Origin: JAJTFW01 sp964534995
Lineage (GTDB): Bacteria; Bacteroidota; Bacteroidia; AKYH767-A; OLB10
Reading direction: 5' to 3'
DNA length: 64,000 nt
Assembly (NCBI GenBank): GCA_964534995.1
Contig: CAZHSC010000001.1
Coordinates: forward strand, 81,013-145,012
In this document: piece by piece, positions 16,841 through 26,303 of the stretch
Numbering within the stretch: the first letter of the stretch is position 1
How the letters are laid out: each line of letters begins with the position of its first letter
The notes under the pieces: model-generated
Database searches by the model: none
Told to the model about the DNA's origin: nothing
The model's input: the letters and a program-made list of their open reading frames with translations, nothing else
Translations under genes and position numbers: made by a program

Positions 16841-19117
16841 TTAATAGATAAATATCTCCGATACAAACATCCACCCGTCTTCCCCTGCGCCGGCATTGCC
16901 TTCCGGGTTTTTACCGATGCTGCGTAACTGCAAGGTCACTTTTTGCATTTCCCGGTTGATGTACCCGGTCACCCTGCTGATGGGCTGCTCCCTGCTTACC
17001 GTTTCAAAGAGGACCGATCCATCCTTTGTTTCCAGTTCTATCTGTCGCGGAGCATGGATCCAACTCACCGGGTCGTGCAGGCATATCACAACTATGCTGT
17101 CTATTTTTTGAATTTTTCTCAGGTCAATTTCAACAGTGGCGTCCTTGCCTATCCATCCTACCCATTGGCTGCCTGTCCAGGGATAAGTACCGGCGATACC
17201 ATCGCACAAGGTAATAGCTGGATTGGTATAATTTCGATCGCCGGGAACTTTCAAAGAGACGCCGGCGCCGGTGGATTTGGAAAAGGAAAATCTAAAGGAC
17301 TGGTCATGTATTTTTGCTTTGCTGTTGCTCCTGACCAGGAGTTCTCCGCTTTCCTTTATTTTAATGGGGCTTTTATAGTTTTTAAATTCCGGTGCTTCAT
17401 CCCTGTAACGCCAGGCGGTTTTTATTTCCTGTGGAATCTTTGAAACAAGATGCGCTTCAAGTGATGGCACAGATTCACCTCCCTTCAGGATCAGGGAAGG
17501 TCGCATCCATGATGTGGAATAATTCACTGAAAATTTGTCCAGAAACGCCTGATGACCCAGCAGCCGCTGGTAAAAAGATGTTTTATCGTGCAGCAGAGTG
17601 TCCGTCCAGAGCACTTCTGATAAAGCGCAGAGCCTTGGCAGCAGCATATATTCAACCTGTCCGGTAGTGTACATGTATTCTGTCCACAGGTTCGCCTGCG
17701 CCCCTGTAATAAACGCGGCTTCTTCACGGTTCAGGGAATCGGGTACCGGCCGGTAAGCGTATACTTTTTCAAGGGGAGAATAGCCGCCAAAAGCAAGGGG
17801 TTCGCTCGTTTTTTCTCCCTGGTAATGGTCAAAGTAACAGTGTGAAACCGGTGTCATGATGGCCTTATGCCCCGACCGGGCTGCGAGGATCCCCCCTTCA
17901 ATGCCCCTCCAACTCATCACGGTGGCGTTGGGTGCGAGGCCCCCTTCAATAATTTCATCCCAGCCAATGATATTCCTTCCTTTTCCGTTCAGAAATTTTT
18001 CATTCCTGCGGATGAAATAACTCTGCAACTCATGTTCATCACGCAGGTTATTGGCATAGCGTGTTTCGATACAGGAAGGACAAACTTTCCATCGCGTTTT
18101 AGGGCATTCATCGCCGCCGATATGAATATATTTCGAAGGAAACAAGGCGATTACTTCTGTTAATATATCCTCCAGAAAAGCGAAAGTGGAATCTTTCACG
18201 CAAAACACATCTTCAAATACACCCCATCCCCTGGCTACTTCTCTCACCTGACCCGTACAGGAATATTCAGGATAGGAGGCCAGTGCCGCTACCGCGTGCC
18301 CCGGCATTTCGATTTCGGGGATCACGGTAATCTTTCTTTGTTCTGCATAGGCTACTATTTCACGAATATCATCCTGCGTATAAAATCCGCCATGACGCAG
18401 CGTGTCATACTCCTGATTTCTGTAAGGTCCGGTCATGCTGCCCTTACGCCAGGCGCCGGTTTCGGTGAGCCTGGGATATTTTTTAATTTCAATACGCCAT
18501 CCCTGATCATCGGTGAGGTGCCAGTGAAAGGTGTTCATTTTGTGCAGGGCGATTAAATCAATGTACCTTTTAACAAACTCCTTTGGCATAAAATGCCTGC
18601 ATACATCCAGGTGCACTCCTCTGTATGCGAACTCCGGTTGATCGGAGATAATCAGGCATGGTATTTTATTTTTAGAGGCACCGGCATGATAAAGTAGCTG
18701 CAACAGCGTAGAACTGCCCCGTATCAGCCCGGCCACTCCTCCTTCCAGCATTATGTTGTTTTTATTTACTGAGATCCGGTACTTTTCGGTGGTATCTTCC
18801 TTCAACAGCGAAATAGCGATAACGGAGGCTGTTCTTCCGGCGGTTTCAGTAAGTGGTAAGGCATATCCGGTACTTGTTTTCAGCCATTCATTTAGTACTT
18901 GCGCTATTTCTTTCGTTTCGGAACTGCCGGCTACCAGTTTCGTTTCCGGTGAAATCCTGAAATGACCTTTCTTATATACGATACTGTTGGGTAATGGGAC
19001 TAGCTTTACCACATCCCTGGCATCACCTGAAAGCACTTCCGCAGGGGAAAAGAGGAAGAGAAGTAAGAACAGCGCGGGCAGAACGGATATACCGCTAATT
19101 ACTTTATGAGTATTCAT
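16841..19117 (-). CDS. Beta-N-acetylhexosaminidase, GH20, exported
   Basis: A 758-residue enzyme with a signal peptide (ALFLLLFLFSPAEVLSG) and a GH20b N-terminal domain (LVPLPNSIVYKKG to about 150). The TIM-barrel catalytic domain contains RGVHLDVCRHFMP, NTFHWHLTDDQGWRIEIK, PEIEMPGHA and HIGGDECPK, whose Asp336-Glu337 are the substrate-assisted catalytic pair. The C-terminal part (about 620-758) looks like a chitobiase/discoidin-type sugar-binding module. It releases terminal GlcNAc or GalNAc from chitin oligomers or glycoproteins in the periplasm or outside. The FHS sugar permease gene lies 60 bases upstream on the same strand, so the pair forms a small hexosamine acquisition unit. No nagA or nagB is nearby. 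Confidence 0.92.
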   Translation of the reverse strand: MNTHKVISGISVLPALFLLLFLFSPAEVLSGDARDVVKLVPLPNSIVYKKGHFRISPETKLVAGSSETKEIAQVLNEWLKTSTGYALPLTETAGRTASVIAISLLKEDTTEKYRISVNKNNIMLEGGVAGLIRGSSTLLQLLYHAGASKNKIPCLIISDQPEFAYRGVHLDVCRHFMPKEFVKRYIDLIALHKMNTFHWHLTDDQGWRIEIKKYPRLTETGAWRKGSMTGPYRNQEYDTLRHGGFYTQDDIREIVAYAEQRKITVIPEIEMPGHAVAALASYPEYSCTGQVREVARGWGVFEDVFCVKDSTFAFLEDILTEVIALFPSKYIHIGGDECPKTRWKVCPSCIETRYANNLRDEHELQSYFIRRNEKFLNGKGRNIIGWDEIIEGGLAPNATVMSWRGIEGGILAARSGHKAIMTPVSHCYFDHYQGEKTSEPLAFGGYSPLEKVYAYRPVPDSLNREEAAFITGAQANLWTEYMYTTGQVEYMLLPRLCALSEVLWTDTLLHDKTSFYQRLLGHQAFLDKFSVNYSTSWMRPSLILKGGESVPSLEAHLVSKIPQEIKTAWRYRDEAPEFKNYKSPIKIKESGELLVRSNSKAKIHDQSFRFSFSKSTGAGVSLKVPGDRNYTNPAITLCDGIAGTYPWTGSQWVGWIGKDATVEIDLRKIQKIDSIVVICLHDPVSWIHAPRQIELETKDGSVLFETVSREQPISRVTGYINREMQKVTLQLRSIGKNPEGNAGAGEDGWMFVSEIFIY

Positions 19118-19177
19118 TGCGATTTATTTATTCCTGGCGTGACAGCTATAACTTAACCAATAGTCCAATCAAATACT

Positions 19178-20626
19178 TTAATGTGCAGCCCCTGCCTGGT
19201 CATAATGAATACCCCGGGTGGCAAGGAGTTGTTTCACTTTCCAGCCATAGAAGGCAAGATAGGTGAAGCAAAGCACACCGGTCAGGTAACTCCATTGTAT
19301 TCCCAGGAGCTGATCAGAAGCCAGCCATCCCTGCAATAAACTTACAAAGCCGCCACCCATAATCATCATGATCAGAAAACTTGAGCCTTCGTTGGTATGT
19401 TTTCCGAGTCCCGCAATGGCAAGGGTGAAAATACAGGGCCAGAGCGTAGAACAAAAGAGACCCACACTGATGAATGCATATACGCTGGTGAGTCCGTCGC
19501 TGAACATGCCAATGAGCAATGCTGTGATACCACACAGTGAAAATATGATGAGCTGCCTTGCAGGATTTCCTTTACTCAGCAGATCGGCAATAATGATAAT
19601 CAGAATGACAAAGGCATACACATAAAAGGGCGTCAGGTCATTGTTCGCCATTCGGTTGGCAAAGAGGAATACGCCAAAGGCGGCGTAGGGAAGTATAAAA
19701 TTAAGAAAGGTGCGCGTGCTTTTTTTGAGATCGAAGGCTCCGACAGCGCCCGTCCAGCGGCCAATCATGAGGCTCGCCCAAAACAACGACACGTAGGGTG
19801 CGATTTCATGTGTGGGTGTTTGAAGGTGTATCCGCATAAACTCGGGGAGGTTGGAGGCTGTTGAAACTTCAACACCTACATAAAGGAAGATGGCGATCAT
19901 TCCCATCCACAGTTGCGGGAATGAAAGTGCCGAGGATTTTCCCGCTGGTGTGGATTCTTCTTTTACGGGTACTGTATCTTCATGCTGTATTTGATTGGGA
20001 AGCGATGAAAAACGGAAGATCAACGCTACAATAATAAAAGCCAGTCCCAGCATGAGGTAAGGTGTTTTTACAGCGGAGAGCGACTCCAGTTTTTCACCGG
20101 CATTCAGTGAACCGAAAATGGCATAGCTCACGATGATAGGCCCTATGGTTGTACCGATGTTGTTGATGCCCCCGGCAAGGCTTAAACGTTGGGCTCCCTT
20201 CTTTGGGTCTCCAATGGTAATGGCAAGAGGATTGGCGGCGGTTTGCTGCAGGGAAAATCCAAGTCCTACAATGAAAAGTCCGGTAATCATTAACGGAAAG
20301 GAAGAAGAGTCGGCAGCAGGGAAAAACAGTAAAGTGCCCAATGCGGAAATAATTAAACCCAGTGCGATGCCGTTTTTATAACCCATGCGGTTCAGGATAT
20401 CGCCTCCGCTTGCCTTCGACAGGAAATAGTAAATCAGTGAACCGACAGTATAAGCCACGTAAAAGGCGAATGAAATCATCTGACTTTGCCACTGTTCCAG
20501 GTTTAGTTTTTCTTTGAATACAGGAATAAGGATGTCATTACTGGCGGCTACAAATCCCCAGAAAAAGAAGACGGAGATAAGAATGGGAAGAGCAGCGGCG
20601 GAGGATCGGGTAGGGTTTGTCATCAT
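19178..20626 (-). CDS. FHS-family sugar permease, NagP-like
   Basis: A 482-residue, 12-TM major facilitator protein of the fucose/hexose family. Typical signs are FFFWGFVAASNDILIPVFKE in TM1, SFAFYVAYTVGSLIYY in TM2, QQTAANPLAITIGDPKKGAQ after TM4 and GGINNIGTTIGP in TM5. Family members import L-fucose, glucose or N-acetylglucosamine with protons across the inner membrane. The adjacent GH20 gene makes N-acetylglucosamine (NagP type) the best guess. The central loop (about residues 210-235) is charged. Two ATG codons stand together at 20626 and 20623. It is the first gene of the operon; upstream, TAATTTTC on the reverse strand is a one-mismatch -7 box. Confidence 0.88.
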   Translation of the reverse strand: MMTNPTRSSAAALPILISVFFFWGFVAASNDILIPVFKEKLNLEQWQSQMISFAFYVAYTVGSLIYYFLSKASGGDILNRMGYKNGIALGLIISALGTLLFFPAADSSSFPLMITGLFIVGLGFSLQQTAANPLAITIGDPKKGAQRLSLAGGINNIGTTIGPIIVSYAIFGSLNAGEKLESLSAVKTPYLMLGLAFIIVALIFRFSSLPNQIQHEDTVPVKEESTPAGKSSALSFPQLWMGMIAIFLYVGVEVSTASNLPEFMRIHLQTPTHEIAPYVSLFWASLMIGRWTGAVGAFDLKKSTRTFLNFILPYAAFGVFLFANRMANNDLTPFYVYAFVILIIIIADLLSKGNPARQLIIFSLCGITALLIGMFSDGLTSVYAFISVGLFCSTLWPCIFTLAIAGLGKHTNEGSSFLIMMIMGGGFVSLLQGWLASDQLLGIQWSYLTGVLCFTYLAFYGWKVKQLLATRGIHYDQAGAAH

Positions 20627-20852
20627 GGATTGGCGTGCTGAAAGTAATGAAAATTACGATTTTTTCTGCTCCACCCTCATTGCGCTACTGAACCCGGTGG
20701 ATGTAAGGGATGTTTCCTTGAAATCTGTGATCAGGTTCAACAGCCATTTTGCGCTACCGTATTCATTACTCCTGTTTGTTCATACTTTGTATAACCTACT
20801 GTCCATTAATTTATTGAAAACAGCGCAAATGTTAACTTTTAATCACAGGTGC

Positions 20853-20885
20853 TTTGGAAGTAAATCTTTATCCGTTATAACTTTG
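20853..20885 (+). promoter_or_regulatory. Strong promoter of the OmpA-like lipoprotein gene
   Basis: TTTG (TTG at 20854-20856), a 21-base spacer and TAACTTTG (20878-20885) match the Bacteroidota consensus exactly, 27 bases before the ATG at 20912. Confidence 0.75.
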
Positions 20886-20911
20886 CACTCTCGTTTAAAA
20901 TCTAAATAAAT

Positions 20912-21754
20912 ATGCTACGTGTAGTTACAGTATTTCTATTGATGATAGTGGTGACTTCAGGCTGCGTCAGCCGGAAGAAGTATAATTCACAATTGGAGCA
21001 GTATTCAAAATTAAAGGCGGACTTCGACACCACTGAGTCGAACCTGCAAAAATGTTTAGCTGATAAAAGCAGGCAGGTGGAAGATTTTCAAAAACTGCAG
21101 CAGGAATTGGAGAATGTGAAGGCAAACAGTACAAGTATGCTGAAGCAACTCAGCGATATGTCGGTAGTCAGCGCCTCTCAGGCCGAGAGTATCCGCAAAT
21201 CGCTGGAGGCAATTCAGTCAAAGGATGCTTTCATCAAAGACCTTCAGTCGGCAATGGCCCGTAAAGATTCATTGAATATGGCACTGGTGCTTAACCTGAA
21301 AGGTGCACTGAAAGATGTGAACGATGAAGATGTAAATATTAAAGTGGAAGGCAGTGCGGTATTTATCAATATTTCGGATAAGATGCTGTTCCGCAGCGGC
21401 AGTTATCAGATTACCCCCCGCGCCAGGGAGGTGTTGGGCAAGGTCGCGCAGGTCATCAATCAACAGTCCGGATCCCAGTTTATGGTGGAGGGGCATACGG
21501 ATAATAAGCCGATCGCCACCGCTTCTATTCGCGACAACTGGGACCTCAGCGTGATGCGTTCCGCAGCCGTAGTGCGTGCTTTGCAAAAGGATTTTGGTAT
21601 TGATCCGTCACGTATGATCGCGGCCGGTCGCAGCGAGTATATTCCGGTGGACAGTAATACTACCGCGGAAGGCCGTTCTAAAAACCGCCGTACGCGCATT
21701 GTTTTTCTGCCCCAGCTCGATCAGTTTTTCAAGCTGATGGAGCCCAGGCCCTGA
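20912..21754 (+). CDS. OmpA-family peptidoglycan-binding lipoprotein
   Basis: A 280-residue protein with a lipoprotein signal peptide (lipobox VTSGC, Cys18). A long heptad-rich coiled-coil region (about 25-120) is followed by a C-terminal OmpA domain (about 150-270). The OmpA domain shows MLFRSGSYQITPRAREVL, VEGHTDNKPI, NWDLSVMRSAAVVRAL and GRSKNRRTRIVFLP, which include the diaminopimelate-contacting Asp and Arg positions. It should anchor the outer membrane to peptidoglycan. The coiled coil makes it resemble the MotB- and YiaD-like spacer proteins of Bacteroidota. It has its own promoter and terminator and is therefore monocistronic. Confidence 0.88.
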   Translation: MLRVVTVFLLMIVVTSGCVSRKKYNSQLEQYSKLKADFDTTESNLQKCLADKSRQVEDFQKLQQELENVKANSTSMLKQLSDMSVVSASQAESIRKSLEAIQSKDAFIKDLQSAMARKDSLNMALVLNLKGALKDVNDEDVNIKVEGSAVFINISDKMLFRSGSYQITPRAREVLGKVAQVINQQSGSQFMVEGHTDNKPIATASIRDNWDLSVMRSAAVVRALQKDFGIDPSRMIAAGRSEYIPVDSNTTAEGRSKNRRTRIVFLPQLDQFFKLMEPRP

Positions 21755-21796
21755 TGGTCATAGCGGTACTGCCGCTGTATGAAAGTTAACTGATAG

Positions 21797-21843
21797 TCCC
21801 GGTGTAATAAGGAGGTTTTTCCCGTATGCACCGGGATTTTTTT
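21797..21843 (+). terminator. Intrinsic terminator after the OmpA-like gene
   Basis: TCCCGGTG (21797-21804) pairs with CACCGGGA (21829-21836), followed by seven T (21837-21843). The loop is long (24 bases). Confidence 0.75.
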
Positions 21844-21859
21844 CGTAGCAGGGTAAGCG

Positions 21860-23176
21860 TTATTTCAGCAGTTCACCCCGTAAACGGAGAATAGCTGTTT
21901 CGCTGACTTTAGCATTGTATTTCGCAGTAAAAAGTCTGGCAATTACTTCGTTGTATGCCCGCTGTGCTTCCTGTATTTCGAGGGAGGTGGCCAGGCCACT
22001 GCGCAGGCGTTCTACGGCGATCTGTAAATTTTCTGCGGCCAGCAACCGGCTTTGTTCTTCCAGGGCAACCATCGCCATGCGGTCGTTGAATTCACGGGTC
22101 AGTTTTCTTTCGGCCTGCACACGGGATTGCAGTGCCTGCGCCTGCCTGCTCTCAGCCAATTGTACACCGATCCCGGCATTTTGTATCATACGGGATGCGC
22201 GAAAACCATTGAACAGGTTCCACTGCAGCCGGAGACCGGCGCCAGGGCCAAAATTACTGTTCTTAAGTATAAAGCCCGCTTCATTTTCGGCATTACTGCT
22301 GTTGTAATTGGCGAACAGTTGAAGGCTGGGCCATCGTGCGCCACGGTATTCTTTCAGCAACTGAAAGGCGCTTTGCTGCTGCTGTCCGGCCAGCCGTAGC
22401 ATCAGGTCGGAACCACGGGTGCTCTCCTCCGCTTTCACGGGCATAATCATAATGCTGTCCGTAGTTGTAAAGTCAAGGGCCGGATCCCTGCCCAGGAGGA
22501 CATTCAGGTTTTCTTTTTGCCCGGCCATGTCGGATAGCAATGCCATTTGCTGACTGAGGTGTTGATGTTGTTCCAGCTTAGCCTGCAACAAGGCCGGTTT
22601 GGCGCCATTGCCTGCCTCCAGTCGTGCCTGTGCCAGCTGTATGCGGATGCTGTCAACTTTTAACAATTCCTGCAGGGCATTCAGTTGTTCCTGCACTACA
22701 CGCACCGCGAAGTAGGCACCGATGACCTGTTGTACGGTAGCCTCCATCTGAAGGCCAAGCGCTAATCTTGATTCTTCCGCGAGGCTGCCAAGGCGGCTTT
22801 TTTTCGCAAACATGGTGAGGCCGTCAAAGAGCGTCCAGTTGAGCGTGGCAGCGCCGGAGTATAACGTGGAGGCAGCCCCGTCACGTTCTATCACACGGCC
22901 ATCCGCCAGTTCCTGGTTCAGGCTGAGTTCAGTTCTGGAATAGGCCCCATCGAGGGTCAGGGATGGCAGCATGCCCGCCTCACCGGCGGTGGCATTGTTC
23001 AGTGCCTGCTCCGACTGCAGTCGGGCCTGTTGCACGTCGTAATTTTTTTCCAGTGCAATGCTGATGGCATCTTTCAGTGACAAATTTTCCTGCGCGTAAA
23101 GGGTTGTACACGGAAGGAAAATCAGGAGCAGCACCATGCGCTTCCGGAGCTTGAACCGCAACATCAGTTTATCCAT
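21860..23176 (-). CDS. TolC-family outer membrane efflux channel
   Basis: A 438-residue protein with a signal peptide (LLLIFLPCTTLYAQE) and the duplicated TolC layout. Each half has long helical hairpins (LKDAISIALEKNYDVQQARL; GLRLQWNLFNGFRASRMIQNA) alternating with strands (PSLTLDGAYSRTE; PSLQLFANYNSS). The size is right for an outer-membrane factor of an RND pump. It overlaps the end of the pump gene by 8 bases, which indicates translational coupling, and it is the last gene of an adaptor-pump-channel operon. Confidence 0.9.
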   Translation of the reverse strand: MDKLMLRFKLRKRMVLLLIFLPCTTLYAQENLSLKDAISIALEKNYDVQQARLQSEQALNNATAGEAGMLPSLTLDGAYSRTELSLNQELADGRVIERDGAASTLYSGAATLNWTLFDGLTMFAKKSRLGSLAEESRLALGLQMEATVQQVIGAYFAVRVVQEQLNALQELLKVDSIRIQLAQARLEAGNGAKPALLQAKLEQHQHLSQQMALLSDMAGQKENLNVLLGRDPALDFTTTDSIMIMPVKAEESTRGSDLMLRLAGQQQQSAFQLLKEYRGARWPSLQLFANYNSSNAENEAGFILKNSNFGPGAGLRLQWNLFNGFRASRMIQNAGIGVQLAESRQAQALQSRVQAERKLTREFNDRMAMVALEEQSRLLAAENLQIAVERLRSGLATSLEIQEAQRAYNEVIARLFTAKYNAKVSETAILRLRGELLK

Positions 23177-26100
23177 TTGTGGCCTCCTTTGCGATGGTAT
23201 TGTCCTTTCTTCTGCTCAGGTAACTGTAGATCGCCGGGATGACATATAAGGTAAGTACGAGGGCGAAAAGGAGTCCGCCTATGATTACCACTCCCATCGG
23301 AATCCTGCTTTGTGCTCCGGCGCCCAGTGCCAGCGCGATCGGCAGTGCTCCCAGCATGGTGGCAAGGCTTGTCATGAGGATGGGACGCAGGCGCAGGGCG
23401 CTGGCTTCAATGATGGCGTCCATTTTATTTTTTCCGCTTTGTCGCAGCTGATTGGCAAATTCCACTATTATAATGCCGTTTTTGGTAACCAAGCCTATCA
23501 GCATGATGATCCCGATCTGACTGAAGATGTTTATGGTCTGGTTAAAATACCAGAGTGAGAATACGGCGCCACCCAGTGCGAGCGGTACCGTGAGCATGAT
23601 GATAAAGGGATCAATGAAACTTTCGAACTGTGCGGCGAGGATGAGATATATAATTACCAGTGCGAGCAGGAAAGCATACAGCGCGTTGGAAGAACTTTCG
23701 GCATAGTCGCGGCTGGGTCCGGTGAGTGCAGTGCTGAAACTGTCATCCAGCAGGGACGTGGCGATTTCCTGCATGGCGTCTACGCCGTCACCCATGGCCT
23801 TGCCGGGAGCCAGGCCGGCGGAAACGGTAGCGGATTTAAAGCGGTTGTAGTGATAGAGCTGCGGCGGGCTGCTCTGCTCTTCCATCTTCACCAGGTTGTC
23901 GAGTTGTACGGGTTCACCCAGCTGATTGCGAACAGAGATCATTAGCAGGTCCGCTGGTTCATCGCGGTGTTCCCGGTCAAACTGACCGATGACCTGGTAT
24001 TGCTTACCGCCTTTCTGAAAGTAGGCGAAGCGCTGTCCGCTGAAGGCGAGCTGCAGGGTCTGGGCTACATCCTTCACCGATACGCCCATGATTTTGGCTT
24101 TTTCCCTGTCAATGCTTACCTGCAGTTCCGGTTTGTTGAATTTCAGGTTGACATCACTGCCCTGGAATACCGGGTGGCTGTTAACAGCTTTCATGAACTT
24201 GGGCAGCACCTCTTTCAATTTCTGAAAATCTGAAGTTTGAATTACGAACTGTACCGGCAGGCTGCCGCGGGGGCCGCCGCCCATGGCGATGGTTTGTTCC
24301 TGCACAACGAAGGTGCGCGCCTCCGGCATCTGCCGGGTCGCCGCGCTGATCTGGTCTACAATCTGCTGCTGTGTCCTGTCACGATCCCCGGGTTCATTCA
24401 GCACAATGCGTCCGAAACCGGTGTTTACGGCGCCGGAGCCGGCAAATCCCGGGGCGGTAACGGTAAGGCATATCCGTTTTTCCGGCACTGAGTCCATCAC
24501 CATGTCGGAGACACTGTTCATAAACCGGTCGGTATATTCGAAGGAGGCACCTTCCGGTGCGGAGACCAGCAGGCGGAACCAGCTGCGGTCTTCCAATGGT
24601 GCCAGTTCGCTCTGCAGCATACTCCCGAAAAAGAAAACCATGCCGCTCACGAGGCCGAGGATCAGCCATGCCGCCCTGCGCTTTTTCATGAATCCCTGCA
24701 GCGAGTGGCGGTAACTGTCATCGAGCCGCCGGAAAAAAGGCTCCGTGATTTCGTAGAAGCGGCTGTGCCCTTTATTCTTACGGATCAGTCGTGCGTTCAG
24801 CATGGGTGTCAGGGAGAGACTTACGAAGGCGCTGATCAGTACGGCGGAAGACAGGACAATGCCAAACTCACGGAAGAGCCTGCCCACAAAGCCTTCCATA
24901 AAGATCACCGGGACAAATACCGCAGCGAGGGTAATGGAGGTAGAAATAACGACAAAGAAAATTTCTGAAGATCCTTTGTGTGCGGCTTCTACCGGACCCA
25001 TACCCTTTTCGACTTTCCTGTATATATTTTCCGTTACTACGATGCCGTCATCCACCACCAGGCCGGTAGCAAGTACAATGGCAAGCAGGGTGAGCACGTT
25101 GATGGAGAAGCCCATCAGGTACATCACGAAAAAGGCGCCGATGAGCGCAACGGGTATGTCGATGAGCGGACGGAAGGCGATGAGCCAGTCGCGGAAAAAG
25201 AGATAGATGATCAGCACCACCAGCAGGATGGCGATCAGCAGGGTCTCTTCTACTTCTTTTACCGAATTGCGTACAAAGCGGGTATTGTCCATGGCGATGC
25301 CCAGTTTAAGGTCGCCCGGGATGTCCTTCCTGATCTGCTCCAGTCTCCTGTAAAATTCATCGGCAATATCAATATAATTGGCACCGGGCTGGGGAACAAT
25401 GGCGCAGGCCACCATGGGAATACCGTTGTTCTTGAGTATGGTTTCTTCATTTTCGGGGCCCAGCGCAGCATAGCCCACATCACTCAACCGGATGATACGG
25501 TCGCCCTCCGATTTGATCATAAGCTGGTTAAACTCCTCTTCGCTGCTCAGCCTGCCATTGGTCTTCACGGTGAGTTCACTGGTGTTGCCTGCTATCTTCC
25601 CTCCCGGGATGTCGGCATTTTCCCGCTCCAGCGCCTGGCGTATATCCAGTGACGTTAGCCGGTAAGCCGTGAGTTTAGCCGGGTCCAGCCACAGGCGCAT
25701 GGCATAGCGCTTCTGTCCCCATATCTGTATGTTGCTGACACCGGGAATGGTTTGCAGGCGTTCGCCGATGACATTCTCGGCATAGTCGCTCAGCTCAAGC
25801 ACATTACGTGTATCGCTCTGAACAGTAAGGGATAGTATGGCATCCGAATTCGCGTCGCTCTTGGTAACGGTGGGCAATGCGTCAATGTCCTGGGGAAGAT
25901 TTCGTACCGCTTGCGAAACTTTATCACGTACATCGTTGGCGGCCGCTTCCAGCTCCATGTCCAGGTCAAATTCAACGGTGATAACGCTGTTGCCCAGGTT
26001 ACTCGAAGAGGAGATAGAGCGGATACCTGCAATGCCGTTGATGGCTTTTTCCAGCGGCTCGGTAATCTGCGACTCCACCACATCGGCATTGGCGCCTGCA

Positions 26101-26252
26101 TATCCGGTACGTACCGTGATGATGGGCGGATCAATGGAAGGGTATTCCCTGACACCAAGAAAATTAAAGCCTATGGCTCCGAAAAGTACAATCAGCAGCG
26201 ACATGACGATGGCCAGTACCGGGCGGTTGATGCTGAGGGAGGGGAGGTTCAT
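23169..26252 (-). CDS. RND-type efflux pump permease (HAE1/AcrB-like)
   Basis: A 1027-residue inner-membrane pump of standard length with 12 expected TM segments and two large periplasmic loops. The proton-relay residues are present: Asp401-Asp402 in TM4 (GLVVDDGIVVTEN) and Lys924 in TM10 (GLVTKNGIIIVEF). Other hallmarks are the N-terminus SLSINRPVLAIVMSLLIV, the porter segment EYPSIDPPIITV, and PVALIGAFFVMYLMGFSINV. It takes up drugs or lipophilic compounds from the periplasm and passes them to TolC using proton flow; the substrate is not predictable. It sits between the adaptor gene (51 bases upstream) and the tolC-like gene (8-base overlap). No dedicated regulator is adjacent. Confidence 0.95.
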   Translation of the reverse strand: MNLPSLSINRPVLAIVMSLLIVLFGAIGFNFLGVREYPSIDPPIITVRTGYAGANADVVESQITEPLEKAINGIAGIRSISSSSNLGNSVITVEFDLDMELEAAANDVRDKVSQAVRNLPQDIDALPTVTKSDANSDAILSLTVQSDTRNVLELSDYAENVIGERLQTIPGVSNIQIWGQKRYAMRLWLDPAKLTAYRLTSLDIRQALERENADIPGGKIAGNTSELTVKTNGRLSSEEEFNQLMIKSEGDRIIRLSDVGYAALGPENEETILKNNGIPMVACAIVPQPGANYIDIADEFYRRLEQIRKDIPGDLKLGIAMDNTRFVRNSVKEVEETLLIAILLVVLIIYLFFRDWLIAFRPLIDIPVALIGAFFVMYLMGFSINVLTLLAIVLATGLVVDDGIVVTENIYRKVEKGMGPVEAAHKGSSEIFFVVISTSITLAAVFVPVIFMEGFVGRLFREFGIVLSSAVLISAFVSLSLTPMLNARLIRKNKGHSRFYEITEPFFRRLDDSYRHSLQGFMKKRRAAWLILGLVSGMVFFFGSMLQSELAPLEDRSWFRLLVSAPEGASFEYTDRFMNSVSDMVMDSVPEKRICLTVTAPGFAGSGAVNTGFGRIVLNEPGDRDRTQQQIVDQISAATRQMPEARTFVVQEQTIAMGGGPRGSLPVQFVIQTSDFQKLKEVLPKFMKAVNSHPVFQGSDVNLKFNKPELQVSIDREKAKIMGVSVKDVAQTLQLAFSGQRFAYFQKGGKQYQVIGQFDREHRDEPADLLMISVRNQLGEPVQLDNLVKMEEQSSPPQLYHYNRFKSATVSAGLAPGKAMGDGVDAMQEIATSLLDDSFSTALTGPSRDYAESSSNALYAFLLALVIIYLILAAQFESFIDPFIIMLTVPLALGGAVFSLWYFNQTINIFSQIGIIMLIGLVTKNGIIIVEFANQLRQSGKNKMDAIIEASALRLRPILMTSLATMLGALPIALALGAGAQSRIPMGVVIIGGLLFALVLTLYVIPAIYSYLSRRKDNTIAKEATNG

Positions 26253-26303
26253 GTTATTCGCGAGGGAAGGATAACTGCAAAACGGATTTTACGGATGTGC
26301 TGG

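Noticed and set aside
23169..26252. Long plus-strand frames of 130-220 codons over the RND pump gene
   Set aside because: They are antisense to a full-length pump with all functional residues; their products match nothing.
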